Source of the DNA: a bacterium
GTDB taxonomy: Bacteria; UBA9089; CG2-30-40-21
Direction of reading: 5' to 3'
NCBI GenBank assembly: GCA_018814245.1
Contig: JAHIZN010000089.1
Span: 1-5,002 of the forward strand
DNA length: 5,002 nt
Shown here: positions 1-5,002 of the stretch, one piece after another
How the letters are laid out: each line of letters opens with the position of its first letter
How positions within the stretch are numbered: the stretch's first letter is position 1
Translations under genes and position numbers: made by a program
The notes under the pieces: generated by a model
Databases searched by the model: none
The model's input: the letters and a program-made list of their open reading frames with translations, nothing else
What the model was told of the DNA's origin: nothing

Positions 1-12
1 AATTGCACAGGT

Positions 13-46
13 CGAACTAATGTGATGTCATCCCGAACTAATGTGA
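13..46. repeat. 13-bp direct repeat pair
   Basis: CGAACTAATGTGA occurs at 13-25 and again, exactly, at 34-46, a period of 21 bp. The second copy lies inside the palindromic element at 26-103. It may mark an older tandem or nested copy of that element. No function is evident. Confidence 0.6.
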
Positions 47-103
47 GGGATCACTCGTTGATTCCCAAAAGGTTAAGATTTCTCGGATTACCTCGAAATG
101 ACA
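26..103. repeat. Degenerate palindromic intergenic repeat (REP/MITE-like)
   Basis: The ends form an imperfect inverted repeat: TGTCATCCCGA at 26-36 and TCGAAATGACA at 93-103 (9 of 11 positions pair). An inner hairpin pairs GGGATCA (47-53) with TGATTCCC (59-66), with one bulged base. The layout resembles the TGTCATTCCCGA...TCGGGAATGACA palindromes that I know from intergenic DNA of many bacteria. There is no coding capacity, and it is presumably a decayed non-autonomous repeat. The family assignment rests on memory of the motif only. Confidence 0.45.
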
Positions 104-112
104 AGAAACTGC

Positions 113-148
113 ATTCCGTAACAGCCTGTCGATAGGCTGTTACGGAAT
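113..148. repeat. Perfect 15-bp hairpin
   Basis: ATTCCGTAACAGCCT at 113-127 is the exact reverse complement of 134-148, with a 6-base loop GTCGAT. Neither strand has a T-run after the stem, so it does not look like an intrinsic terminator. A perfect stem of this length among degenerate repeats suggests either recent arrival as a palindromic repeat or a conserved protein- or RNA-binding site. Confidence 0.8.
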
Positions 149-165
149 TGATAATCAGCAGCAAC

Positions 166-246
166 ACCTCTGGCAGAGGGTGTAGGGGCAACCCCCTGTG
201 GTTGCCCTCTGGAGTGTGGTTGCACCCCTGCTTCTCCAAGCAGGGG
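166..246. repeat. Cluster of three small palindromes
   Basis: Three inverted repeats follow each other: an imperfect stem around 166-182 (CACCTCT with AGAGGGTG); GGGCAACC 186-193 with GGTTGCCC 200-207, loop CCCTGT; and CCCCTGCTT 225-233 with AAGCAGGGG 238-246, loop CTCC. TGTGGTTGC is also repeated directly at 197-205 and 215-223. The middle palindrome resembles the GGGGCGACC...GGTCGCCCC repeats that are widespread in bacterial intergenic DNA. No T-run follows, so terminators are unlikely. Confidence 0.6.
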
Positions 247-252
247 AATACC

Positions 253-280
253 TTGACAACTCTCAAAAATATAATATAAT
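253..280 (+). promoter_or_regulatory. Consensus sigma70-type promoter candidate
   Basis: TTGACA at 253-258 and TATAAT at 275-280 are both exact consensus hexamers, separated by 16 bp. A second TATAAT overlaps at 270-275 but its 11-bp spacing is too short. Transcription would begin near 287 and run into the HEPN/MNT pair, giving a leader of about 280 nt that contains the MITE-like element. Nothing else on the + strand before 571 looks like a target gene. AT-rich DNA yields chance matches, but two perfect hexamers at good spacing are uncommon. Confidence 0.5.
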
Positions 281-398
281 ATTCCCATAATCCCTCCGAG
301 GAGGGGGATACAACTATTATGTCAGCTTATTTATCGAATCGCATATATAGGGATGAGTGCATGACTGAAATACCTGAATGCCTTAACGGTATAAAATG

Positions 399-543
399 GT
401 AACTATTCAGGCATAGGAATGGTTATGGCAGGGACAAGCCCTGCAGCTACAGCTATTCGTGAGAAACTTGTAGCTGCGACCCTTGTGGTCGCCGTCTTCA
501 TTCTGTATTCTAACTCCTGAATTCTGTATGCCTGAATAGTTAC
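399..543. mobile_element. MITE-like element with 17-bp perfect terminal inverted repeats
   Basis: GTAACTATTCAGGCATA at 399-415 is exactly inverted at 527-543, enclosing a 145-bp unit. ATG lies directly outside both ends (396-398 and 544-546), a possible 3-bp target duplication. The interior is nearly all palindrome: GCAGGG 428-433 with CCCTGC 439-444, GCAGCTACA 443-451 with TGTAGCTGC 469-477, and GCGACC 476-481 with GGTCGC 487-492. ATTCTGTAT is directly repeated at 500-508 and 521-529. There is no transposase, so it would have to be mobilised in trans. It ends 27 bp before the HEPN start codon and includes part of the likely leader RNA of that operon. Confidence 0.6.
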
Positions 544-570
544 ATGAAATGAATATAAAAGAGGCTTAAG

Positions 571-963
571 ATGGATGATAAAAAGGTAACTCAATATTGG
601 CTTGCAACAGCTGATGATGATTGGAAAGTGGCAGGACATCTCTTTGAGAAAGGAGATTATACATATGCCCTTTTCTTTGGACACCTATATCTTGAAAAGC
701 TGCTTAAGGCATTGATTGTTCAAAACACTAAACTGCCTGCTCCTATTAGTCATAGCCTACTCTACCTGTCTCAGAAAACATCACTTTTTCTATCTTCTGA
801 CCAAGAGACGCTAATGGACAGAATTACAGGATATAATCTTGCAGCACGGTATCCTGATCAACAGTTTAGATTCAAAAAGACCTGCACTCAAGAGTTCTGT
901 TTAAGGGAACTTGATCATATAGAAGGGGTAGCTCAATGGCTCAAAAAAGAGATCAAGCAATAG
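571..963 (+). CDS. HEPN domain protein (probable toxin of HEPN/MNT pair)
   Basis: This 130-residue protein matches the small all-helical HEPN family that is encoded next to minimal nucleotidyltransferases. Recognisable features are the N-terminal W-x7-W helix (W10, W18), the helix FGHLYLEKLLKALIV (36-50), the S-H-S-L-L segment around H61, and N-L-A-A-R-Y-P-D at 89-96, a signature of the MNT-paired class. Studied HEPN toxins are RNases with an R-x4-6-H motif. I do not see a clean one here; the closest is R112-x3-H116, so RNase activity is uncertain. The start is supported by AGAGG at 560-564, six bases upstream. The 3' end overlaps the nucleotidyltransferase gene by 28 bp, indicating co-translation. 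It is not obviously the DUF86/HepT subtype. Confidence 0.85.
   Translation: MDDKKVTQYWLATADDDWKVAGHLFEKGDYTYALFFGHLYLEKLLKALIVQNTKLPAPISHSLLYLSQKTSLFLSSDQETLMDRITGYNLAARYPDQQFRFKKTCTQEFCLRELDHIEGVAQWLKKEIKQ
921..928 (+). promoter_or_regulatory. Ribosome binding site inside the HEPN gene
   Basis: AGAAGGGG lies 7 bases before the ATG at 936, within the last codons of the HEPN gene. It supports 936 as the start of the nucleotidyltransferase and explains the 28-bp overlap. Confidence 0.6.
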
Positions 964-1253
964 AGATTGTCAGGGATTTCCTTGACATATTAACTAAAAA
1001 AAAGATAACATTATTTTCTGCCTATATTTACGGATCATACATCACCGATTCTGTCCATCCTGATAGCGATATTGATGTCGCTATTGTTTCTGATGCCTTG
1101 ACAGGTAATTGGATTGAGGATTGGGAAATGCTTTGCGAAGCACGACGCAATATTGATGTTAGGATTGAACCGATTCCATTCCGTCCGGAGGAATTCTGTG
1201 ATGAGAATCCTTTAGTGTGGGAAATTAAACATAAAGGGTTAAGGTTGAGATAA
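936..1253 (+). CDS. MNT-type minimal nucleotidyltransferase (probable antitoxin)
   Basis: This 105-residue protein has the pol-beta nucleotidyltransferase signature G33-S34-x10-D45-x-D47, the two metal-binding aspartates in the usual spacing, and a third acidic strand I-D-V-R-I-E-P (D74, E78). Length and layout fit minimal nucleotidyltransferases paired with HEPN proteins. In characterised relatives (HepT/MntA) the enzyme transfers AMP onto the HEPN toxin and silences it. That role is inferred here from the pairing, since subtype and target residue are unknown. All catalytic residues are present. The gene overlaps the HEPN gene by 28 bp and ends in TAA, 25 bp before the next leader ORF. No terminator follows, so transcription may continue downstream. 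Confidence 0.88.
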   Translation: MAQKRDQAIEIVRDFLDILTKKKITLFSAYIYGSYITDSVHPDSDIDVAIVSDALTGNWIEDWEMLCEARRNIDVRIEPIPFRPEEFCDENPLVWEIKHKGLRLR

Positions 1254-1278
1254 GATTAAGATAAAGGAGAACAAGAAA

Positions 1279-1352
1279 ATGAAGAGGTTTTTAGGTTTTG
1301 TTGGGGTTTTAGGGGTTTTGGTTTTGGGAGGGGTGAATTTGGGGTTTTGTGG
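1279..1352 (+). repeat. C-free G/T-rich leader repeat, copy 1
   Basis: These 74 nt encode the signal peptide of the broken copy and match 2005-2078 at 72 of 74 positions; both differences are G/A in codons 2 and 3. The + strand has no cytosine and several GGGG and TTTT runs. Together with copy 2 it forms a direct repeat 726 bp apart that encloses hicAB. Confidence 0.9.
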
Positions 1353-1472
1353 AAATGTAACGGTAACATGAACTACTACAGTCTTTACGACCATACAGGC
1401 AGGAGTGAATGCTTATCCTGTAGATGCACAGTATCGGTTGCGGCTGACACTTATACTGAGGCGGTTTATATC
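1279..1472 (+). pseudogene. Truncated, frameshifted 5' fragment of secreted beta-helix gene
   Basis: This is the remnant of a paralogue of the long gene at 2005. It starts with AAGGAG (1264-1269) nine bases before ATG, then a signal peptide identical to that of the long gene. TGA at 1369-1371 is codon 31, the same codon position as in the long copy. Homology continues through V-F-T-T-I-Q-A-G-V-N. Near 1426-1428 one base is missing relative to the other copy, and homology resumes in another frame as T-V-S-V-A-A-D-T-Y-T-E-A-V-Y-I, ending about 1472. The rest of the gene is absent and hicA begins 31 bp later. If TGA stops translation, only a 30-residue signal-like peptide would be made. Confidence 0.8.
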
Positions 1473-1503
1473 ATTATAAAGATTACGGGAAAGGAAACAA
1501 TAA

Positions 1504-1725
1504 ATGGGACGAGAACTTAGAGGAATTAAAGGCGAAAAGGCAATAAATGCTTTTATTAAAGCTGGTGGTATCTTTAGAGGTGGTAAAGGAGACCATGTAA
1601 ATATTAAAATGCCCAATGGACTGATAATAACTATCCCTAAGAAGGGTGAACTTAAGATTGGTCTTCTTAAAGATGCAATTTCTAAAGCTAAATTAACCGA
1701 AGAAGAATTTAAGGAATTATTATAA
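1504..1725 (+). CDS. hicA: HicA-type mRNA interferase toxin
   Basis: This 73-residue protein fits the HicA family, small dsRBD-like toxins that cleave mRNA on the ribosome or free RNA. The core is K-A-G-G-I-F-R-G-G-K-G-D-H (19-31), where H31 is in the place of the catalytic histidine of the usual G-S-H-H motif, followed by strands V-N-I-K-M-P-N-G and I-T-I-P-K-K-G and the final helix. The C-terminus is slightly longer than that of many HicAs (L-T-E-E-E-F). The start is set by GGAAAGGA at 1488-1495, eight bases upstream. hicB follows after 16 bp, the usual hicAB order and spacing. Substitution of the first histidine of the motif (GDH for GSHH) is common among variants. Confidence 0.87.
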   Translation: MGRELRGIKGEKAINAFIKAGGIFRGGKGDHVNIKMPNGLIITIPKKGELKIGLLKDAISKAKLTEEEFKELL

Positions 1726-1736
1726 AAAGAGGTGAT
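1726..1736 (+). promoter_or_regulatory. Strong ribosome binding site of hicB
   Basis: AAAGAGGTGAT is nearly the full anti-Shine-Dalgarno complement and sits about six bases before ATG 1742. It is stronger than the site of hicA, which fits the need for excess antitoxin. The ATG at 1735 within it is in a different frame and is not a likely start. Confidence 0.65.
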
Positions 1737-1741
1737 GCAAG

Positions 1742-1966
1742 ATGGAATACACTGTAGTTTTACATCCAGCAGAAGAGGGTGGGTACTGGGTCGAGTCTCC
1801 AGCACTTCATGGATGTTATTCTCAAGGAGAAACAGTAGAAGAGGCTATGGCTAATATGCGCGAGGCTATCGAGACTCATTTTATGGCATTAAAAGAGGAT
1901 AGGCAGCCTATACCAAAAGAAGAAGGGTTTATGATAGCAAGGGTGGCTGTAGCAATAGCAGCATAA
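1742..1966 (+). CDS. hicB: HicB-type antitoxin
   Basis: This 74-residue protein has the hallmark of the HicB partial RNase H-like fold: strand Y-T-V-V-L-H-P-A-E-E-G-G-Y-W-V-E-S-P (3-20), then L-H-G-C-Y-S-Q-G-E-T-V-E-E-A (22-35) and helix M-R-E-A-I-E. It binds and blocks HicA. It is the short form: after the fold only a P-I-P-K tail and a strand remain, and no HTH or ribbon-helix-helix DNA-binding domain is seen. Autoregulation through HicB itself is therefore doubtful. It ends in TAA 38 bp before the next gene, leaving little room for a separate promoter there. Confidence 0.9.
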   Translation: MEYTVVLHPAEEGGYWVESPALHGCYSQGETVEEAMANMREAIETHFMALKEDRQPIPKEEGFMIARVAVAIAA

Positions 1967-2004
1967 AGCTACAAAAATATGACAGAAAAGGGAAGGTTAA
2001 AACA

Positions 2005-2078
2005 ATGAAAAGATTTTTAGGTTTTGTTGGGGTTTTAGGGGTTTTGGTTTTGGGAGGGGTGAATTTGGGGTTTTGTGG
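2005..2078 (+). repeat. C-free G/T-rich leader repeat, copy 2
   Basis: This is the signal-peptide-coding leader of the long gene, matching 1279-1352 at 72 of 74 positions. The stretch without cytosine runs 2004-2080. It contains GGGG, GGGG, GGGAGGGG and GGGG runs separated mostly by T-runs, so it could fold into a G-quadruplex on the coding strand, allowing one long loop of 10. Confidence 0.9.
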
Positions 2079-5002
2079 GACAGTAACCGTGTCTTGAACT
2101 GATACGGTATTTGCGAGTATTCAGGCAGGGGTGAATGCTTGCCCGGTGGGAGGGACGGTGTCGGTGGCGGCAGGGACTTATACAGAGGCGGTGTATATTA
2201 ATAAACGGATAGTCCTGATTGGTGTAGGCACACCTACCATTGATGTCTCGACTTTAGCAGGTGATGAAAATGCAGTAACCTTTGATGGTAGTGGTGCAGA
2301 TAATGCAGTTATCTCCGGCTTCAGGATAACCGGGGCAACAGGAGGACTCAGAAATGGCATCTCCTGCAAAAACTCCTCCCCCACCATCACCAACAACATA
2401 ATATCAGGTAATGCCTGTCATGGCATCTCCTGCAACTACTCCTCTCCTCTCATCACCAACAACACCATATCAGGGAATTACTCTTGTGGCATCTCCTGCG
2501 GCTCATCCTCCCCTCTCATCACCAACAATGCCATAACAGGGAATTTCTGGGGTATCTCCTGCAACTCCTCCTCCCCTCTCATTACCAACAATGTCCTAAC
2601 AGGGAATGAGTATGGCATCTTATGCTCCTCCTCCTCCCCCACCGTCACCAACAACACCATATCAGGGAATACCCAGCATGGCATCTACTGCAACTACTCC
2701 TCCCCCACCATCACCAATAACATCATATCAGAGAATAGTAATGGCATCTACTGCAACTCCTCTTTCCCCGCTATCACCAACAACAATGTTTGGGGAAATG
2801 GTTTAGGTAGTAGCAATAATTACTACAATTGTTCTGTTGGAACAAACGACATCTCTGCCAACCCCCAATTCATCGGAGGAGCCGACTTTCACCTTGGTTC
2901 TTCCTCCCCCTGCATAAACGCAGGCTCAAACACTGCACCAGCAATCCCATTGACCGACAAAGACGGCAATCTTCGGATAATCAATAGCATTGTTGATATG
3001 GGTGCGTATGAATTTCAAGGCACTTCAACACCACCACCTGCCCAATATGGCTCTCTTTCCATCACCTCCACCCCATCAGGAGCTAAAATTTACCTTAATA
3101 GCATTGATACCGGTTCTGTGACTACTCGGACATTTGCTAATATCTTAGCAGGGACACATATCATTAGGCTAACCTTGTCTGGTTATCAAGATTGGTATGG
3201 AACGGCAACGGTTATTGCTGGTTCAACTGCTTGTGTTTGTGCAACCTTGACAGTTGCACCTGCACATTATTTTCAGGTTGTAACCCAACACGCTAACATA
3301 GAGACAGCTGGCGTTCCTTTCTCTGTATCGCTTGTGGCAAGGAATGCAAATGGCGGGACAATTACCAGCTATACTGGTAATTATGATATCACATGGATCT
3401 TGAATGCAATGGCTAAAAACTCCCCTGATGGCTTTTCGCCAATCATTCCCAATAATGGCATTCAAACTTTTGCACAGGGGATAGCAATTGCCATGGGCTT
3501 TACCCTGCCCAATGCAGGTACCGGCACCCTTTCTGTATCAGATGGTACGATTAGGGGTACGACCACTACTGTCACCATCAAGCCTGCTGTGACAACCCAA
3601 TTCAAGTTTGCAGTTCCAGCAACAAATATGGCTGGTCAAGCCTTTTCCCTTTCGTATCTCAAGGCTTGCGACTTGTACGGCAATGTTGCTACACATTATC
3701 AGGGGAATAAGTTGTTGAGTTATTCTGTTCCCGGCACAACAACCAGAAATCCTGTGTATCCAAACCCTGTAACCTTTGACCATGGCATAGCAAATCTACC
3801 CATCAATGTAACCTTGTGCAAAGTTGAGGAAACCAAGATCCATATTGAGGATGGGGCTGTTCACGGCGACTCGGGTACAATTACGGTTAGACCAGGTACA
3901 CCTCATCATTTTGAGGTAATTACTGCGAATAATCAAACAGAGCAGGAGGGTATTCCGTTTTCTGTTACTATCAGGGCAAGGGATATTTATGGCAATCTGG
4001 CTACAGGCTATAATGGGAATCGTATCCTTGTATGGACATGGACAGCAACCAATTCACCCAATAATACCTATCCAACACGGCCAACAGATGGTTATCAATC
4101 ATTCGTCAATGGCTCGACAATAGTCTCTGGGTTTATTCTTGTCAACGCTCAAGAAATGCCTGTAATTGCGGTAGATGATAGACTTATACATGGCGAAAGC
4201 ACAAAAATCATAGTTATAACGATTGACACTACCCATGCCCCCGAATTATCCTATACAGGCGGGACAAATTATGTTTCAGACGGGCTTCATCCAGAGTCTG
4301 GTGATACGGGGACGGTGTTTGATTTTCGGGTAAAATATAGGGATGTGGATGGTGATGGGCCGCAGAATGGTTATCCAAGGGTGCATATTTTAAGGGATGG
4401 GGCAGAGATCAGCGGCAGTCCGTTCAGCATGAGGCAACTTGGTACTGCAACTGCTTACGATACAGGGGTAAATTACTATTACACCACCCGTTTAGCGGCA
4501 TCAAATGCCTACAGTTATTTCGTTGAAGCCTATGATATTTCGGGACAAAAGGCAAGTGGTGAGCCGACAAATTCAAGGAATGCCCCTGTCGTAGCTCAGG
4601 CATCGGTAAAGATGTACATCATGGAAACCAAATGGGGAAGTAATGGTTCAGGGGATGGACAGTTTAGCGGTCCTCATGGTGTAGCAGTGGATACCTCTGG
4701 TAATGTGTTTGTTGCAGATTCCAACAATAATCGCATCCAGAAGTTTGACTCTGACGGCACATTCATCACCAAATGGGGAAGTTCAGGTTCAGGGGATGGG
4801 CAGTTTAGCTATCCTTGTGGTGTAGCAGTAGATACCTCTGGTAATGTGTTTGTTGCAGATTACAGCAACAATCGTATCCAGAAGTTTACTCATGACGGCA
4901 AATTCATCACCAAATGGGGCAGTAATGGTTCAGGGGATGGGCAGTTTAGATATCCTTTTGGTGTAGCAGTAGATACCTCTGGTAATGTGTTTGTTACAGA
5001 CT
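2005..5002 (+). CDS. Giant secreted multidomain beta-helix/PEGA/Ig-like/NHL protein with in-frame TGA (3' partial)
   Basis: Starting at ATG 2005 (GAAGG at 1992-1996, eight bases upstream), 999 codons run to the window edge with one stop-type codon, TGA at codon 31. Residues 1-25 are a signal peptide (K-R, then a G/V/L/F core). Residues 32-117 are the N-terminal part of a right-handed beta-helix (S-I-Q-A-G-V-N; A-A-G-T-Y-T-E-A-V-Y-I). Residues 118-267 hold seven G-I-x-C...T-N-N coils. A choice-of-anchor-Q-like cap ends D-M-G-A-Y-E-F (331-337). After a proline-rich linker comes PEGA (349-417), then three Ig-like modules (about 418-530, 531-632, 633-740; D-x-Y-G-N in the last two), a further beta-sandwich-like module (about 743-866) and NHL repeats from 874. 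It is presumably exported and binds glycans, proteins or surfaces; no catalytic site is evident. If TGA terminates, this copy is also inactive or needs an internal start, and no well-placed one is seen (GTG 2131 lacks spacing from its purine run). Confidence 0.78.
2095..2097 (+). other. In-frame TGA at codon 31, shared with the upstream paralogue
   Basis: Translation is open on both sides, with 30 codons before and 968 after. The paralogue has TGA at its codon 31 too (1369-1371), although the codon before it differs (ACA against TCT). Tryptophan would fit the family (a residue before T-x-T-x-F-x-x-I-Q), but elsewhere in the window 16 tryptophan codons are all TGG. Confidence 0.9.
2356..2805 (+). 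repeat. Seven beta-helix coil repeats (63-66 nt)
   Basis: Units start at 2356, 2422, 2488, 2551, 2614, 2680 and 2743, each opening with G-I-(S/Y/L)-C and carrying S-S-P-x-(I/V)-T-N-N (the last is S-F-P-A-I-T-N-N) and then x-G-N or x-E-N. They are also similar at the DNA level (CTCC-rich, then ACCAACAA), so they look recently expanded or homogenised. The cysteine of each unit falls at residues 121, 143, 165, 186, 207, 229 and 250, which would stack along one face of the helix. Confidence 0.85.
4624..5002 (+). repeat. NHL beta-propeller repeats, 141-nt period (third cut by window end)
   Basis: The K-W-G-S motif recurs with its TGG at 4633, 4774 and 4915, exactly 141 nt (47 codons) apart. Each unit has G-S-G-D-G-Q-F, then G-V-A-V-D-T-S-G-N-V-F-V, then N-N-R-I-Q-K-F. 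This is the NHL repeat pattern, whose units form blades of a propeller. A complete propeller usually needs five or six, so more units should follow beyond 5002. Confidence 0.88.

Larger units (their letters stand above)
1..570. other. Gene-free, repeat-rich upstream region
   Basis: No reading frame on either strand here looks like a real gene. The frames that stay open cross the palindromes and have no recognisable domain. The stretch holds a palindromic repeat, several hairpins, a promoter-like site and a MITE-like element, each listed separately. About 100 bases between the promoter and the MITE (roughly 300-398) show only a weak hairpin (292-296 with 301-305) and a doubtful 27-codon frame at 319-402. 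Confidence 0.7.

Noticed and set aside
225..246. Intrinsic terminator
   Set aside because: The 9-bp GC-rich stem is convincing, but no T-run follows on either strand.
51..288. Two minus-strand frames of 66-71 codons across the upstream palindromes
   Set aside because: They read through the hairpins, have no plausible ribosome binding site or domain, and their residues mirror the inverted repeats.
403..684. Minus-strand 93-codon frame
   Set aside because: It spans the MITE-like element and the 5' part of the HEPN gene in antisense. The open frame is explained by those features.
1413..1805. Minus-strand 130-codon frame
   Set aside because: It lies antisense to hicA, the start of hicB and the end of the broken fragment, all better supported. 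The hydrophobic leucine/serine-rich content is a by-product of the antisense reading.
2056..2081. Lipoprotein signal at L-G-F-C (residues 21-24)
   Set aside because: Phenylalanine just before the cysteine does not fit a lipobox, so ordinary signal peptidase cleavage is more likely.
2095..2097. Programmed frameshift at TCT-TGA, as in prfB
   Set aside because: The downstream domain continues in the original frame, and a +1 shift leads into an unrelated reading that soon stops.
2356..2805. CRISPR-like array
   Set aside because: The regular repeats are coding, vary in length by whole codons and have no unique spacers between identical repeats.
2178..2806. Shadow frames over the coil repeats, including a proline-rich + strand frame at 2606-2806
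   Set aside because: Their periodicity copies the 63-66-nt coil repeat in other frames. The frame in phase with 2005 has the meaningful beta-helix pattern.
2005..5002. Genome-wide use of TGA for tryptophan (code 4) as the only explanation
   Set aside because: All 16 other tryptophan codons seen in the window are TGG, which would be unusual in a fully reassigned AT-leaning genome. It is kept only as a weak possibility.

Overview
This window is bacterial. It carries compact Shine-Dalgarno-led genes, all on the + strand, with two toxin-antitoxin pairs and one very long secreted or surface protein. The organism cannot be named from the sequence. Beta-helix, PEGA, Ig-like and NHL modules in one giant protein, together with many palindromic intergenic repeats and HEPN/MNT and HicAB modules, resemble genomes of uncultured groundwater or sediment bacteria. 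That is an impression, not a proof.

Layout. Positions 1-570 hold no convincing gene. They contain a degenerate palindromic repeat (26-103), a perfect 15-bp hairpin (113-148), a cluster of small palindromes (166-246), a consensus sigma70-like promoter (253-280) and a MITE-like element with 17-bp perfect terminal inverted repeats (399-543). Positions 571-1253 encode an overlapping HEPN protein and MNT nucleotidyltransferase pair. Positions 1279-1472 are the broken 5' end of a secreted beta-helix gene. Positions 1504-1966 encode HicA and HicB. From 2005 to the window edge runs a second, long copy of the secreted gene: signal peptide, seven 21-22-residue beta-helix coils, a choice-of-anchor-Q-like cap, PEGA, three Ig-like modules, a further beta-sandwich-like module, and NHL beta-propeller repeats with a 47-residue period. 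It is still open at 5002.

The most striking observation is an in-frame TGA at codon 31 in both copies of the secreted gene. Outside the leader the two copies differ mainly by synonymous changes, so the TGA seems to have persisted while the protein was under selection. The first 74 nt of both copies are almost identical, lack cytosine and are rich in GGGG/TTTT runs, while the following 120 nt are only about 73% identical. These leaders form direct repeats around hicAB.

How the parts may work together: both TA pairs have their own ribosome binding sites and probably act as independent addiction or stress modules. hicAB lies between direct repeats, so recombination that removed the broken copy would also remove the TA module. 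The long protein is probably exported and used for binding or adhesion. All functional statements are inferences from sequence motifs.
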